64,000 bases of DNA from assembly GCA_023213315.1 (NCBI GenBank), contig JAKCPI010004975.1:1-64000 (forward strand), read 5' to 3'. Position 1 is the first letter of the stretch, and the number at the start of each line of letters is the position of its first letter. Below the pieces are notes generated by a model that saw only the letters and a program-made list of their open reading frames with translations, had not been told where the DNA came from and made no database searches. Of the stretch, positions 1-11,379 are shown in pieces. This DNA is from Euborellia annulipes (taxonomy: Eukaryota; Arthropoda; Insecta; Dermaptera; Anisolabididae). The position numbers and the translations under genes were made by a program.

Positions 1-640
1 TATTACCTTAACCTGGCCTCGAAGCCACGCCAGCGCCCCCTGGGTGGCTTGGAGACCTATAGTAAAGATTAGCCAATTTTTTTTTCCCATGCGCGGCCCG
101 CGGAACATTTCCTCTTTTGTGAAACCGAAATGATTAAATTTTTTCTTTTCTATTTGTAATATGTATTTTGATTTTTTTTAATCTCCTGGGGGAGGTGGTT
201 AAAACCCTAACCCCCCCCCCCCCCCCCCCCAGGGTTGCGCCAGTGGATCTCCGGGCATAATCCTAATCATTGGATTTATCATATAAATTAAGAGGATATC
301 TCCGGCTCATTAGTGCTGCGACCCTGTGGAGACTTTTAGAATTATAGGTATAATTTTTAAAGTTGCCACAAGAGTGCAGCACAAGGTATTTTATTCAATT
401 ATAAAGATTTTCTTTCTAGATAAAAATATAATTTGAATTTATATGATAAATTACCAAAGATTCCGGAGATCAAAAACAGAGAGGAGGTTATTTTTTTTTT
501 TTGGAGCCAACGCACTCCTTTATTCTATTCTCCTTTTCACTCCTGTTACAAAGACCATATTTTTAATATAAATTTATTTAAAAATATTTTCTAAAGTAAA
601 ATTAAGTTTCAAGGAATTTCAAATCGGAAACTAAATTGAA
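1..640. other. no gene; repeat debris
   Basis: AT-rich sequence with a C17-like tract near 213-230. The stretch 85-140 resembles the interior of the hAT-D element at 16.84 kb (gcggaacattt), so this is probably an old fragment. Nothing coding is seen. Confidence 0.5.
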
Positions 641-650
641 TAGGCCTATA

Positions 651-912
651 TCAAGGGCTGATACATGGGGGGGAGAGTAAAGGAGGTAATTACCTCCCCC
701 TCCCCCGGGATTTGAGAAAAATATTTTTTTTGGTAAATTTTATTTTGAATATAAAATTTTAAAAATTAATTCTTACCAGTAAAAATTTGATTTGTATCTA
801 TATTGTGGTAAACAAGTACAGAATGCACCTTTAAATTACCGAAAATATCGAATCGAATTTTTAACATGAATCCAATACTTTCTCTCTCTATATATTAACA
901 TATATAGAGGAA
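651..912. repeat. joined fragments of repeat families E and A
   Basis: 651-860 matches one half of the hAT-E element (gggctgataca, then the segment with aagtacagaatgc). It runs directly into 863-912, which is the terminal hairpin of family A (gaatccaatactttctctct). It is either a junction of two insertions or a chimeric element. Confidence 0.55.
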
Positions 913-933
913 ATAATAATTATATTAAAATTA

Positions 934-1607
934 GTTATAGGCTCTTAGTAATTTAAATGTTGACTGCTTGAAATAAACTATGGTTATTTTTCAAAATTTT
1001 AATCTCATATTTGGACATTTTATACACAATAGAGGATCCTAAATAAATACAAAATTTCATAAGAATTGGAAAAAAAAATTTTAAAATGTGTAAAAAGTTC
1101 CAAAGGGGACCCCCTTTTGAATCGAAATTAATATGCAAATTCCCTTAGGGATTTAACATTGGCTGTATGGAAGGAAGAGCTGGAAAATAAATTTTGAAAA
1201 ATCTGAATTACATCAGTAAAGTGTACTTCAAACAATTTTCGCGAAAAATTTTACTGATATACGTACTTTTTAAAGGGCATCTAATTTAGGATTCTCTATT
1301 GTGTATAAAATATCCTAATATGAGATTAAAATTTTGAAAAATAATTTTAATTTATTTCAAGCAGTCAACATTTTTTTTTTTAAACACTCACACTTTTTTC
1401 TCATTCACACTCACACTCACACACACATTCACACTGTCTTTTCGGCAGCTCAGGCCATATAAGACATTTGACGATAACCGTTGTAATTAATATATACAGT
1501 ATATTGGGGGTTCAGACATTTCTATTTAAGCCATCTGGTATCCAAATGGCTTAAATAAAATCATCGGACTGCCTCAGTCAACATTTAAAATACACAGAGC
1601 CTATGGA
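934..1607. repeat. foldback element split by a SINE-like insertion
   Basis: 956-1044 (aatgttgactgcttgaaata...) is repeated inverted at 1284-1372. The outer part of the right arm (agagcctat) continues only after 1586, so the arm is interrupted by the family F insertion at 1374-1574. Confidence 0.75.
1374..1574 (-). mobile_element. family F SINE/LINE fragment with 12-bp TSD
   Basis: The insertion is flanked by cagtcaacattt on both sides (1362-1373 and 1575-1586). The poly-T at its left end is an A-tail on the minus strand. Diagnostic internal phrases are cttttcggcagctcagg and ccatctggtatccaaatgg. The tRNA-like head seen in other copies is absent, so it is 5' truncated. Confidence 0.8.
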
Positions 1608-1659
1608 AATTTTGAATCAAGTGACTTTTTTACTTTTTTTTTTTTTTGAAAATGCAAGT

Positions 1660-2048
1660 GGTCAAGTTAATTAAGGTGCTATGGGAATATAGAGTCGGGA
1701 TTCGAACCCAGACTCTCTTGTATTGGAGTCAAGGGCGGATACAAGGGGGGTGGCGGTAAAGGAGGTAATTACTCCCCCTGAGATTTGAAGAAAATACTTT
1801 TTTTCGAAAAAAATGTATTTTTAATGTAAAATTTTAAAAATTAATACTTAAAAATTTGATTTGTTTTTATATTCTGGCAAACAAGTACAGAATGCGCCTT
1901 TAAATTACCGAAATTAAGAAACAAATGTGTGCTGTGCGACCAGTCACTCCAGATTACGCCCCCCCCCCTCCCCCGAGAAATACCTCTGGATCCGCCACTG
2001 ATTGGAGTTTAGAATTCCGGAGCTTTATTGCCTAGATCCTGGGTGAGG
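1660..2048 (-). repeat. tRNA-like SINE fragment interrupted by hAT-E
   Basis: On the minus strand the sequence contains a good RNA polymerase III B box, gggttcgaatccc, around 1700-1712. The unit resumes after the hAT insertion (2009 onward). It is not a functional tRNA. Confidence 0.5.
1730..2000. mobile_element. hAT-type MITE, family E, 8-bp TSD
   Basis: Terminal repeats caagggcggat / atccgccactg are flanked by a perfect 8-bp duplication, attggagt (1722-1729, 2001-2008). An 8-bp TSD and CA(A/G)...TG ends are hallmarks of hAT transposons. The interior has G/C tracts just inside each end and a degenerate palindromic module shared with family A. There is no coding capacity. Confidence 0.88.
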
Positions 2049-2056
2049 GGTGAGGG

Positions 2057-2284
2057 CAGTGGCGTCGTTTAGGGGGGCAGAGGGGGCATTCGCCCCCCCC
2101 CCCCAAGGGCTCTGATTTTTATATTATTCTTAAATAAAATCTTTCAAAATATATCTACGTTCAAAATTAAACAATTAATTAAATTAAATATTTTTTGGCC
2201 AAATTTGAGTACCTATTTGTAAGTAAATAAAAAAAAAAACAATGTTTGCCCCCCCCCCAAGAAAAAGTTGAAATGACGCCACTG
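2057..2284. mobile_element. hAT-type MITE, family C
   Basis: Ends cagtggcgtc / gacgccactg are inverted repeats, each followed inward by a G or C run. The flanks ggtgaggg and ggtgaggt match in 7 of 8 positions. There is no coding capacity. Confidence 0.8.
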
Positions 2285-2292
2285 GGTGAGGT

Positions 2293-2486
2293 TTCTAAAA
2301 ACAGAAAGCCAAAATTTGCTTACGTAACACTTGCATCCTTTATGGGGTAGACAACCGCATAATTGGAGACCGCCTTTAATTGTTGGAACAACTAAATAAA
2401 ATAGGATCCTAAAAAAAGTAAAACAAGGTTTTAACGTTAAGGGCAGATAGGAGTACCTTGGGCATTTTAAGGAATTTTTCGATGTC

Positions 2487-2521
<35 letters not shown>

Positions 2522-2645
2522 AATTTATTAGAAATTTCTAGATTTAAAAAATGAATTGCGAAAAATTTTTATTTTTATTTTTTTTTTCATTTACCAGGTC
2601 TATGCATAAGTTTTTTCCGTTTTTTTTTTGTAAAGCAAACACGTT
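2293..2645. other. no gene; homopolymer-rich
   Basis: AT-rich sequence with a T tract of about 29 bases at 2489-2517. No recognizable feature. Confidence 0.5.
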
Positions 2646-2997
2646 TTTTTTTTTATTCAAAATATTGGCCATCGGCTTCTACACATTTCGCCAATCTTTC
2701 CGATAAACCATAAATACCATACCAGAAAAACCGCTTGTCTTTTGCGGGAAACCATTCGCCGATCCATTTTTCAACTTCCTTAAAATTGCTGAACTGCTGC
2801 TCTGCGAGCGCGTGCCCGAAGAGGTGCCAGGTCAGGCGAGTACAGCGGGTGCAGAAGGATGTCCAAATTTCAATGTCTTTCACTGGTTTTGCTGTATGAG
2901 ACGTGTACCAAAATCACTTTGCCATGTCTTTTGGCCCAATTCGGTCGTTCCCCATGACTCATAAACGTCTGCTGATTGTTTCTTGTGACACATTTAA

Positions 2998-3379
2998 GGT
3001 GCGCGTCTCGAAAAACCGTTAAAACACGATTGACTCGAGGCGGCAAGAGATGGCGTTAGTGTTCCCTCATTGGAATACACGGAACTTGTTCCATTTCATT
3101 TTAAAGATTCCAGCTAATTAATTAAAGGCAAAAAATTAATTATTTTTTAACACAATGATTACTAATTTAATTATCTACAAGATATAGAGCTACTTTTTTT
3201 TAAAATATCTTTTATTTAATGCGATTAAAAAAAAACTTTTTTTTTCGAAAATCAAAAAAAGGGCTTCTATTATTTGTAGATATTTTAAATAGCTTTAATT
3301 TAAAAAAAAATTTGAGGTCGATAGCTTCAAAATTGTGGCCGCTGGATAGTCCCAAAATTAGCACCCCGAGACGCGCACC
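2998..3379. mobile_element. family B MITE, TTAA-flanked (copy 1)
   Basis: Inverted ends ggtgcgcgtctcg / cgagacgcgcacc sit between TTAA tetranucleotides (2994-2997, 3380-3383), the target duplication of piggyBac-type elements. The interior holds the marker phrases ggcgttagtgttcc and gaggtcgatagcttcaaaat. No ORF. It interrupts a mariner pseudogene. Confidence 0.82.
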
Positions 3380-3479
3380 TTAATGCTTATGCCAATTGCT
3401 GTTGATTTTGAGTTGGTTCATCATCCAATAACTCCTGCAATCTGCGGCTTGTCTTCGCACTTTTGTGGTCTCCCAGAGC

Positions 3480-3597
3480 CAGTGGCGTCATTTGGGGGGG
3501 GGGGGGGGGGGGGCCCCCTTATTTTAATTTAATTAAAAAAAAAAAAAAATAAAAAAAAAAAAAATAAATTAAATTAATAATTTAAAAAAAAAAAAAA
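3480..3597. mobile_element. hAT-C left end with 8-bp TSD but A-tract in place of right end
   Basis: cagtggcgtcatttgggg starts at 3480 and cccagagc is duplicated at 3472-3479 and 3598-3605. The right terminal repeat is not visible; the insertion ends in A-rich DNA instead. Confidence 0.6.
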
Positions 3598-3649
3598 CCC
3601 AGAGCGCTCACTGTCTTTCTCATTGAACATTGAAATCACCATTTTTATA

Positions 3650-3892
3650 TTGTTTTTTTTTTTTTTTTTTTTTTAACACACTTTTTTCTAATTCACAATC
3701 ACACTCACCCATGCACACAGTCTTTTCGGCAACTCAGGCCATTTTAAGACTTAAATGATACTCGTAATTTATTAATATATTTATTTATTTATTAATATAT
3801 TTATTTAATATATTTATTAATAATTTATTAATATATATTTATTGTGGGTCCAGGCATTTTTATTTAAGTCATTTGGTACCCAAATTGCTAAA
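3650..3892 (-). mobile_element. family F SINE/LINE fragment
   Basis: It begins with a T tract (minus-strand A-tail), then cttttcggcaactcaggcc and gggtccaggcatttttattt. The interior is expanded by ATTT/ATATTT repeats (3775-3840). The tRNA-like head is missing. Confidence 0.65.
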
Positions 3893-4548
3893 GGTGTGCG
3901 TCTCGGGGTGCTAATTTTGGGAGATTGCGCCCACAATTTTGAAGCTATCGACTTCAAATGTTTTTTAAATTAAAGCTGTTTAAAATATCTACAACTTATA
4001 GAAGCCCTTTTTTTGATTTTCGAAAAAAATAAAAAATTTTTTTTATATTAATCGCATTAAATAAAAGATATTTTAAAAAAATTCGCTCTATATCTTATAA
4101 ATAGTTAAATTAGTAATCAGTGTGTTTTGCTCAGGGGCCCACATCTTGTGGGTACGTGGATAGCGACCACGAGCTGCCCGAGCTGGGACAGACAGTCCTT
4201 CAGTTCTTTAACTGTCTGTCTCTTCCTTCCTCTTTTTTTAAACAGACGTCAGACTGTGCGACGGGCCGGCCTGTCCTATTTCTTCCGGTCGTAAAAACGT
4301 ATAATAGGGTCGAAGGGATATGTCCGCCGACCCCGCAACGCGGGAATAATAAGGGCGAGGACCGAAGAAGAAGAGTAATCATTGTGTTGAAGAATAATTA
4401 ATTTTGTGCCTTTAATTAATTAGCTTGAACCTTTCAAATGAAATGGAATAAAACGCTAGTTTTCCTATGGGCAGAACTAACGCCATCTCTTGCCGCCTAG
4501 AGTAACCAGCATCTCATTTGGCGTTTAACGGTTTTTTTGAGACGCACC
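3893..4548. mobile_element. family B MITE (copy 2), interrupted
   Basis: In inverse orientation to copy 1. The right end gacgcacc is followed by TTAA (4549-4552); the left end is mutated (taaaggtgtgcg). A 247-bp element with its own target duplication sits inside at 4127-4373. Confidence 0.75.
4127..4373 (+). mobile_element. short retroposon (family M) with (GAA)n tail and 15-bp TSD
   Basis: agtaatcagtgtgtt (4112-4126) and agtaatcattgtgtt (4374-4388) flank the insertion, matching in 14 of 15 bases. It is GC-rich, starts ttgctcaggggcccacat and ends gaccgaagaagaag. The long duplication and tail suggest target-primed reverse transcription. The family is not recognised; it could be a SINE or the 3' end of a LINE. 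Confidence 0.72.
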
Positions 4549-4559
4549 TTAATACAATG

Positions 4560-5476
4560 CTTACTTTTTGCTAGAGCCATCTCTTAGTTAAACCGGAAAA
4601 GACTTATGCATACATCTGCTATTTTAAGTTGTTTTTTTTTGGCATTTAAGGCCATTTAGACCTTTAATTGATTGGTGGCCATTGAAATAAATTTTTCTCG
4701 GTTGGCAGGGAAAGCGAACCCGGGACCCCAGGCACGAGAAGTTAGAGGTCCTGAGTTCGCTTCTTGTCCTAATCTAGAAAAAAATGATAATTCATTGTTT
4801 TAATCTAGAAAAAAATATTATTTATCAAATATTAAGGATAAATTCTTTTAAATAACAGTTCAAAACAAACTTAACAATAAAGTTTTAGCTCCTATTTCCC
4901 CTTAACACATGATTAGGTAATACTCGTATTTTAATAGAAGCAATTTTATTTTTTATTCTATTAACAATTTCTAAAAACTGAATCATCAGTATTTTTTTTT
5001 TTTTTTATGGATTAAAAATCATAACATTTACATAACGGTACATATAATAGGCCCTATATTTAGTAGTAAATCATTTTTGTTTTTTGTTTTTTACAATTAT
5101 TTTTTTTAATTCAACAAATATTACATGCGCTGCAAGCGACCGTCAATTCGTTTCTTTTTTTTCAACTCTCTCAAAAACTTGATGGAACGCATACATGATT
5201 TATGTACATTAAATTCTCTCTCATTTTTATTAGTTAAATCGTCGTCGTCATGCATTTTGCATTTTTTTTTTGTCTTTTTTTTTCTTATATTCTAAAATCT
5301 ACTCAAAGGCGTACAGTTTGTGAATTTTTTTTACATTCCTAATTATTAGATTTGTTTTCAAATATTTTTTTTTTTTTTTTTAATTTTCTTTTATTATAAG
5401 AAAGTATGATTTGAATGAAAATGGATGTATTCTCTCTATTTTTTAGCTTCGGCAAAATTGGACATTTTTTTTTTTT
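4560..5476. other. no gene; SINE debris at 4630-4790
   Basis: 4640-4680 resembles the 3' part of SINE family G (aaggccatttagacc). The rest is AT-rich with many T tracts. No coding signal. Confidence 0.45.
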
Positions 5477-5905
5477 AAGGCGGGTAACAGCAAACTTGAC
5501 AAGTATGCAAGTGCAATCTTTTTGTACAAGCTACGTCTGTAGGAGAATTTTGCTCAAGCATTTTAATTGTGCAAGCCGCTTGATGCTCGATTGAATTTTA
5601 ATCAAGGAAAACTCTCCGCCATTTTAAAGACGTCTTGACATTTGATATTTATTTAATATATATTAATTCATTTAATATTTCAATTTAAATATTAATATTT
5701 ATTGTGTCTTTGTTTAAAGCAAGTAAGTATTTCTTATCTTCGAATAAATAACCTTCCGAGCTTGACATTTTTAGGTTAATTTTCGGCATAAGCTGTTTCT
5801 TGCACGAACTTGCATGGGAATTTGTGCATGTTAGTACAAAAAGATTGCACATGCATGCTTATCAAGTTTGCAGTTACGTTTGTAGCCTTAGCCACCGCCT
5901 TATTA
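5477..5905. mobile_element. unclassified TIR element
   Basis: aaggcgggtaacagcaaact at the left recurs inverted and imperfect at the right (agtttgcagttacg ... ccgcctt). Inside both ends lies a second matching pair around gcaatctttttgtac / gtacaaaaagattgc. There is no ORF. Confidence 0.6.
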
Positions 5906-6360
5906 AGAAATAATAGAACAGAAAGCTTGCGCCTATTGAGAAAACAATCTCACTAAAAAAGCAATAAAAAGATTGAGCAGTAAATAATTTGTTTTTTTTT
6001 TTAGTACAGTAAATGTATGAATTCCTCAAGAAAGTTGAGGCCTAAAAGAGAAAGTAGAGAGAGAGAGAGAAAGTAGAGAGGGTCAAACGTGCTTCAATCA
6101 ACTAATGAACGAGGCAATGTTTTTTTTTGTTTTTTTTTACAGTAATTTTCTTTTCATCATTATTAAAAAATAGATAAATAATTCTTTTTCTATTATTTAT
6201 ATTGATTTTCAGAGGATATTGTGCGCCTGGGGAATTCAGAATTTATTTTTTATAGAAAGATCTAGAAGAGGCTTTGAATAAGGATGAAGGAAAAAAGGAA
6301 ATGACAAGCGTTCTTTTCTCTTAACAGCGAGTTGTATAAGTTTAATTTAAAGTTGTATGA
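5906..6360. other. no gene; GA-rich tract
   Basis: Contains a purine run of GA repeats near 6050-6080 and T tracts. Nothing else seen. Confidence 0.5.
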
Positions 6361-6830
6361 TTTTGTTGCTAAATTCATATTTGTTGACATAACCTACATT
6401 TGGTATTCTCTACCCTCATATTTTTGGCATTTGACCCCATTTAAATTACGATTCAATTATTCAAGCATATTTATTTATAAAATTATCCAATAAATTTTGT
6501 TTTACTTATCCATTTCGGCTACTGAGGCCATTTAGGGGGCCTTGCTTTAGCTTTGTAACGATCTTGTTGCTCTACTCTTTTGCCAGGGCCCACGGCATCC
6601 AAAAACTCTAGTCTTTTGTTGCTAGATTCATATTTGTTGACATAACCTACATTTGGTATTCCACAATTTTATTCCAATAAATTTTACTTATCCATTTTGG
6701 CTACTGAAGCCATTTTGCTTTGGCATTGTTACTATTTAGTTGCTCTACTCTGTTGCCAGGGCCCCGGCTTTTTTGTTGCTAAATTCATATCAATTTTCTC
6801 TTAAAGTTTGTTAACATAACCTGATCATTG
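6361..6830. repeat. tandem duplication, about 2.6 units
   Basis: The phrase ttgttgctaaattcatattt followed by gacataacctacatttgg starts near 6362 and 6616, and a diverged third start lies near 6774. Each unit also carries ggctactgaggccattt and ttgctctactctnttgccaggg. Units are about 255 and 157 bp. Confidence 0.75.
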
Positions 6831-7618
6831 TTGAAAATTTTATTATTATTCACTTTTTAATCAAGGTCATCTGCTTAATAAATTATTTTACTGATATAAT
6901 AAAATAAAATATCTCCTTTTTGTTGGATATTTCAACCGGTCGAGTTAACAAAATTGAACGATTAGACAATCTACCAAGTAAGTTCATTTTTAAAATATAA
7001 ATTTAAGAAAATTTGTTATTTTTTTTTTAAATCTATGAATAATAAATTTGATTTACTTATATATATTTAGAAAATGAATAAAATTATAATATTAGATATA
7101 GACAGGCGCGTTCCTACTGCTATGGAAGCTCTACACTAAATATTTTGGGTTCTTAAAGAAAAATTGATTTTTGCTCAATTTTTTTTTAATATTGTTTCAC
7201 CCCTCTGCCCAAAATGACTCATCAAATATTTCAACCCCAAACCAGGACCGCGCCTGAATAAAGAGAAGATTAAATTTAATGAATATTTTTTTTGGCAAAT
7301 GACCCAGATATTCATTAAACACCTCGGTTCTGATTTATTCAGTTAAATTTAACAATTTTCTGTGTTTATTTGTTGGTGAGCCAAACGTCCCATGAACCCC
7401 GGGTATCGAACCCTATTTGGGATATTGGTGTGATTCCTTTTGCACCATGCCAACAGACCCTCGAGGGATATATGGGAATGTATTTGTTGGCGTGGTCGAG
7501 GATCTGGTGGCCTGTGTGCCTCGATTACGCTGGAGATCCAGAGTTCTATTCTTGAGGGACAACTATGGTACAATCGTTAAATATTTTTTTTCTAGATCTC
7601 GCACACTCGATGATTAAA
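6831..7618. other. no gene; possible tRNA-like fragment
   Basis: AT-rich. Around 7398-7412 the minus strand reads agggttcgatacccg, which resembles a tRNA T arm, but no complete cloverleaf is seen. Short ORFs at 7349-7617 overlap on both strands and look non-coding. Confidence 0.4.
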
Positions 7619-8310
7619 TTTTGATACAACTTATTTTTACGTTAATCCCTTGTATCAAGGCAGGAGCAGAGACTGGGAGCTACATTTTTTATTGGGCCGA
7701 CGTTTCGGTCTCGATAGAGGCCATCCTCATTGAAAGATTTTTCACCATCACTATATAGCTGCCTAATACAAATTATATATATAAATAGGATATGAAAATG
7801 CAGGCAGCCAAAATGAAAAACACTCTCGATACTCTGTGAACGTTCAGACGTTTCGAGTAAAATTTATTCACCCAACTTCAGTGAACAGTTCTAGTGAGAG
7901 AGAGTTAAGTCAATATAATGATACATAGATGACATTATTTATTCTATGTATTCTATTTAGATAATACGATGATATATACAGGTTTGAAAATGTTTTTATA
8001 ATATTTAAAAACGTTGTTTTTATAGTTAAAGATACAATCAAATAACTAGAACTGTTCACTGAAGATGGGTGAATAAATTTTACCCGAAACGTCTGAACGT
8101 TCACAGAGTGTTTTTCATTTTGGCTGCCTGTATTTTCATATCCTATTTACATATATTTCCAGCCATTAAATATTATTACAACTTATGTATATTCCCTTGA
8201 CACTTATCGAGCCCTGAAGATGGACCGAAACGTCAGCCCAATAAATAAAAAGAAAAAAAAATTTGACTTCCAGGTTCTGCTCCTGCAACCCTTCCTTGAT
8301 ACAACTCAAC
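7619..8310. repeat. nested foldback element with four hammerhead-like motifs
   Basis: Outer arms: 7619-7735 and 8205-8310 (ttgatacaa ... gggccgacgtttcggtc against gaccgaaacgtcagccc ... ttgatacaa). Inner arms: about 7780-7890 and 8045-8155 (gaacgttcagacgtttcg against cgaaacgtctgaacgttc). Each arm contains a CTGAWGA...CGAAAC motif, minus strand on the left (7699-7730, 7847-7881) and plus strand on the right (8059-8093, 8214-8234). No protein is encoded. Confidence 0.8.
8059..8093 (+). ncRNA. hammerhead-ribozyme-like motif
   Basis: ctgaaga is followed by a hairpin closed by GGGU/ACCC and then cgaaacgtc. This is the order CUGANGA, stem II, GAAA, and a GUC cleavage triplet of hammerhead ribozymes, with the self-complementary ACGU as a minimal stem III. 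Activity is not shown by the sequence. Confidence 0.55.
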
Positions 8311-9810
8311 AGCCACAACTACAAAATATACAACTCGCTATAAAAGAACAAAAAAAAAAAAATCCTCCATGTACATGTATGTAAAGAAAATTAATTTCTA
8401 AACATGATTTTGAAAAATATCTTTTTTGAATTTATATCTATATTTTTTTTAGCATTTTTTTTTGTTCTTTACAAAGGTAATTTAATTCCAAGCAACAGAC
8501 ACTAGCACCGATTAGCCAAAATCAAAATCAACTATTCTATATTAATCTAATTTATTTAATTTGTTTGTTGTTTTAAAAATTGAACTAGAAATATATATAT
8601 ATAATATGAATTAATTTTCTTTTACTATGAATCTAAAATCATTTTTTATTTTTTTCTAATAGTTATCGTCATTTAACAGCATATATACGTTAAAATCCGC
8701 GCAGGTCACACGGTGCTCTCGCGGATTCTAATTTTATTTTTAGCATCGGGTTTTTTTATTTATTTTTTTTTTTATTAGCAAAGCCGTTTCGGGATGCGGT
8801 TTTTATTAAGTAGGCATCGATGGCTCGCTTTTTATTTTTTTTATTTATTGTGCTTTTGAAGTGCTAGTGCCGGGCGCTTTGGGGGCAAAAATGAACGCGA
8901 TTTTTTTTTTTTTTTAAGAGGGTTTTTTTTAGGATCAAGAGAGATTATAGGAACTATTTATATATAACTATAGAGATTTGCAAATTGTATAAAATCTTAC
9001 AAGGCATCAGATATTAATATTATTTTTTTTTAGTAATATTCATATTATACATTATATTTATATTCTTATTTATATATTTATTATTTTACATGTTTTTTTT
9101 TTTTTTTTGTTTAATAATTATTTAAATATCGAACTGTTGTTTGTTAAGCATTTTATGTATGGAACACTAAACGAAACCAAAAAATGATTCCGACATTATT
9201 TTATTTTTTATTTATTTATAAAACAAATAACTATTTTAAGGAAGGTTAAATGAGATATAGAAAGAAACTTTTAAGAGGCCTTCTCCTTCCCAAAAATACA
9301 TATATTTATATGTATATATATATATACACACATATGTGTTTTTTTAAACAAAACAATCAAAATTATACGTCTCAAAAATAAGAAATTAAAGAAATATCTA
9401 ATGGTTTCAAGTTTCTAAGTCAAGAGAGTGTTCCTTAACTTACTTTTGATAAATATTGGAAATCTTTAAAAGAAAATTATACTATCCGAAGACATGTGCC
9501 ATCGACATACATGGTATCCGATCATATCTCAGCTGATTTCGGAGAAACTTTCAAAACGACCATTATAGATTTCTGACTTGACTACTTTCAATTAAACTTC
9601 GGGCCTCCTCCTCGAAAAAGTCGAAATTTCGAAGGATTTCAAGGACATAGTCTATATTCCCCTGGATATTAGCCGAATTTTTTTTCCTGAGCATCATCTT
9701 CGGTGAATTATTTTTTCAATCTTTCTAAAAATCCTTAGAATACATCGAGCCCAGATTTTCATATCGAAATTTTACAAACTCTTATTCAATTATGAGACGA
9801 GGTTTTGTTT
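8311..9810. other. no gene; AT-rich
   Basis: Long AT-rich stretch with T tracts and an ATAT microsatellite near 9300-9335. No ORF, repeat pair or RNA gene stands out. Confidence 0.5.
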
Positions 9811-10016
9811 ACCTTTATTTTAAACTGCTACAGCTACACTCGTCGGCACAGGATTTAGGGGTGTGTTTAAGGTTAATTTAAAAAATCTTTAAGTATTTTT
9901 TAAATATTCGTTTAATTTTTCAGGATTAAAAAATACTTAAAGTTTTTTTAAATTAACCTTAAACACACCTAAATCCTGTGCCGACGAGTGTAGTTGTAGC
10001 GGTTTAAAATAAAGGT
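9811..10016. repeat. foldback element with ~90-bp arms
   Basis: acctttattttaaactgct at 9811 and its extension through cgtcggcacaggattt recur inverted up to 10016. The arms meet near 9913 with almost no spacer. The arms differ by a few substitutions. Confidence 0.85.
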
Positions 10017-10149
10017 CGAAATTTTACTTTTAATCCCAGAGATTTTGATAAAAAAAAAATAGTAAAATCTCAGATTGTTTACGTATTTGTGATCTTATGT
10101 TCTCTGCGGGCTTAAAAAAAAATCTCGAAATTTGAATTTGAGAAGTAGG

Positions 10150-10355
10150 CAGGGGCGTATATAGAAATTTTTTTCGGGGGGGGCCCGAACTCAAAAATTT
10201 TTCTGCGGAAAATTTTTTCTATTGCGGAACCAAAGTTGTCCATCCTGCGGAAAAATTTGTTGCGCTGATGTCTGTATATCCCTATATATGTATATGTGTT
10301 TGGGAAATTTCGGGGGGGCCCGGGCCCCCTCGCCCCCCCCTTATATACGCCCCTG
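10150..10355. mobile_element. hAT-type MITE, family D, perfect 8-bp TSD
   Basis: Ends caggggcgtatata / tatacgcccctg are flanked by gaagtagg on both sides (10142-10149, 10356-10363). G and C runs lie just inside the ends, as in families C and E. No coding capacity. Confidence 0.9.
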
Positions 10356-10363
10356 GAAGTAGG

Positions 10364-11379
10364 TATAAGAATTTTTAACCAAATAGAAAGCTTCTAGTAG
10401 TTTGAAGTAGCTGAGCACTGTCTGTATGTGCGTGTTTATTCTCAATTTAATAAATATTCTAGCAAGTAGTGTCGTATCCAAGTGAAAATTTATTTGAGTC
10501 AGAGAGCCCTGGTTAAGGCAACATTATCTACTATGCAAAGTTTTTACGTTCTTTCAATAAATATTCAAAGAAAGTTTTTCAGCTTTTTTTTTTTCAAATT
10601 TTATGAGCTTTTTGTGCTTTTCAATTATAGCAATTTTTTTAGATGTCTCTTATTTTCATGGAGTCTATAAATCCTATTTTCAAATTTGGAAGAAAGAATG
10701 AGCAAGGCAGCTAATTTATATTGACGTTACGGTCGCATATGGGACCATCTTCAGAGCCAGGTTAATGCCTGAAAATATATATCCTCGCCAAGGGCATACA
10801 ATAATGTTTAAAAAAAAACACACCTTTTCCCCCCCCCCCATTTTGAAAAAATTTTACTTTTAAAAAAAAAAATATGGGGGTTTAAAGCAATTATATGTTA
10901 ATGCCCGAAAATTTTATTTTTCTCATACCATGGATAGAGAGTGAATGAGATCTCATCTCTCGCATCAGATATGATGTTAAATAAACTTTGACGCAACCTC
11001 GTTTTCTCTTAATTGTTTCACGACTTTCTTTAACTTGTTTCAAACTGTTATCATCTTTTTTTTTTTTTTATAAATATTAAGAAATAAATATTCCTCGTGG
11101 GGGTGGGGAAGCCCGAAATTTATTTTATTTTATGCCGTTATTTTGAATTTCTTTTTATTCAGAAAAAAAATTGAAAAAAGTATGCACTGCGTACAAACAC
11201 ACATTTGTTTGTTTAGCACTTAAGAGATAAACAATCGTATTTGGATCTATTAAGAACATATAACTAAATATTTGGAAAATGTAGCTACAGCCGAGAATCT
11301 GTTAATTTGTACTCAGCATGCGCTAAAATGCACCATGTACTGAGTATCGTGGTTCCTATATGTTTCGGCTATTTGAGTT
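10364..11379. other. no gene; one degenerate hammerhead-like motif
   Basis: The minus strand at 10723-10754 reads ctgaagatggtcccatatg then cgaccgtaacgtc; GGUC/GACC can pair but GAAA has become GUAA. The remainder is AT-rich. Confidence 0.45.

Larger units (their letters stand above)
2650..3645 (-). pseudogene. mariner transposase pseudogene, split by two MITEs
   Basis: The C-terminus at 2883-2653 is a clear mariner transposase end (EWFPAKDKRFFWYGI, KCVEADGQYFE). Upstream on the minus strand, frameshifted pieces recall NWAKRHGKV and the SRRLQELLDDEP segment of mariner N-terminal regions (about 3390-3470), and NGDFNVE near 3605-3640. The gene is broken by frameshifts, by a TTAA MITE (2998-3379) and by a hAT-C fragment (3480-3597). 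Mariner enzymes cut and paste DNA at TA sites; this copy cannot. Confidence 0.8.

Noticed and set aside
4120..4401. 93-codon open frame
   Set aside because: It covers a retroposed insertion bounded by a 15-bp duplication and has no recognizable protein domain.
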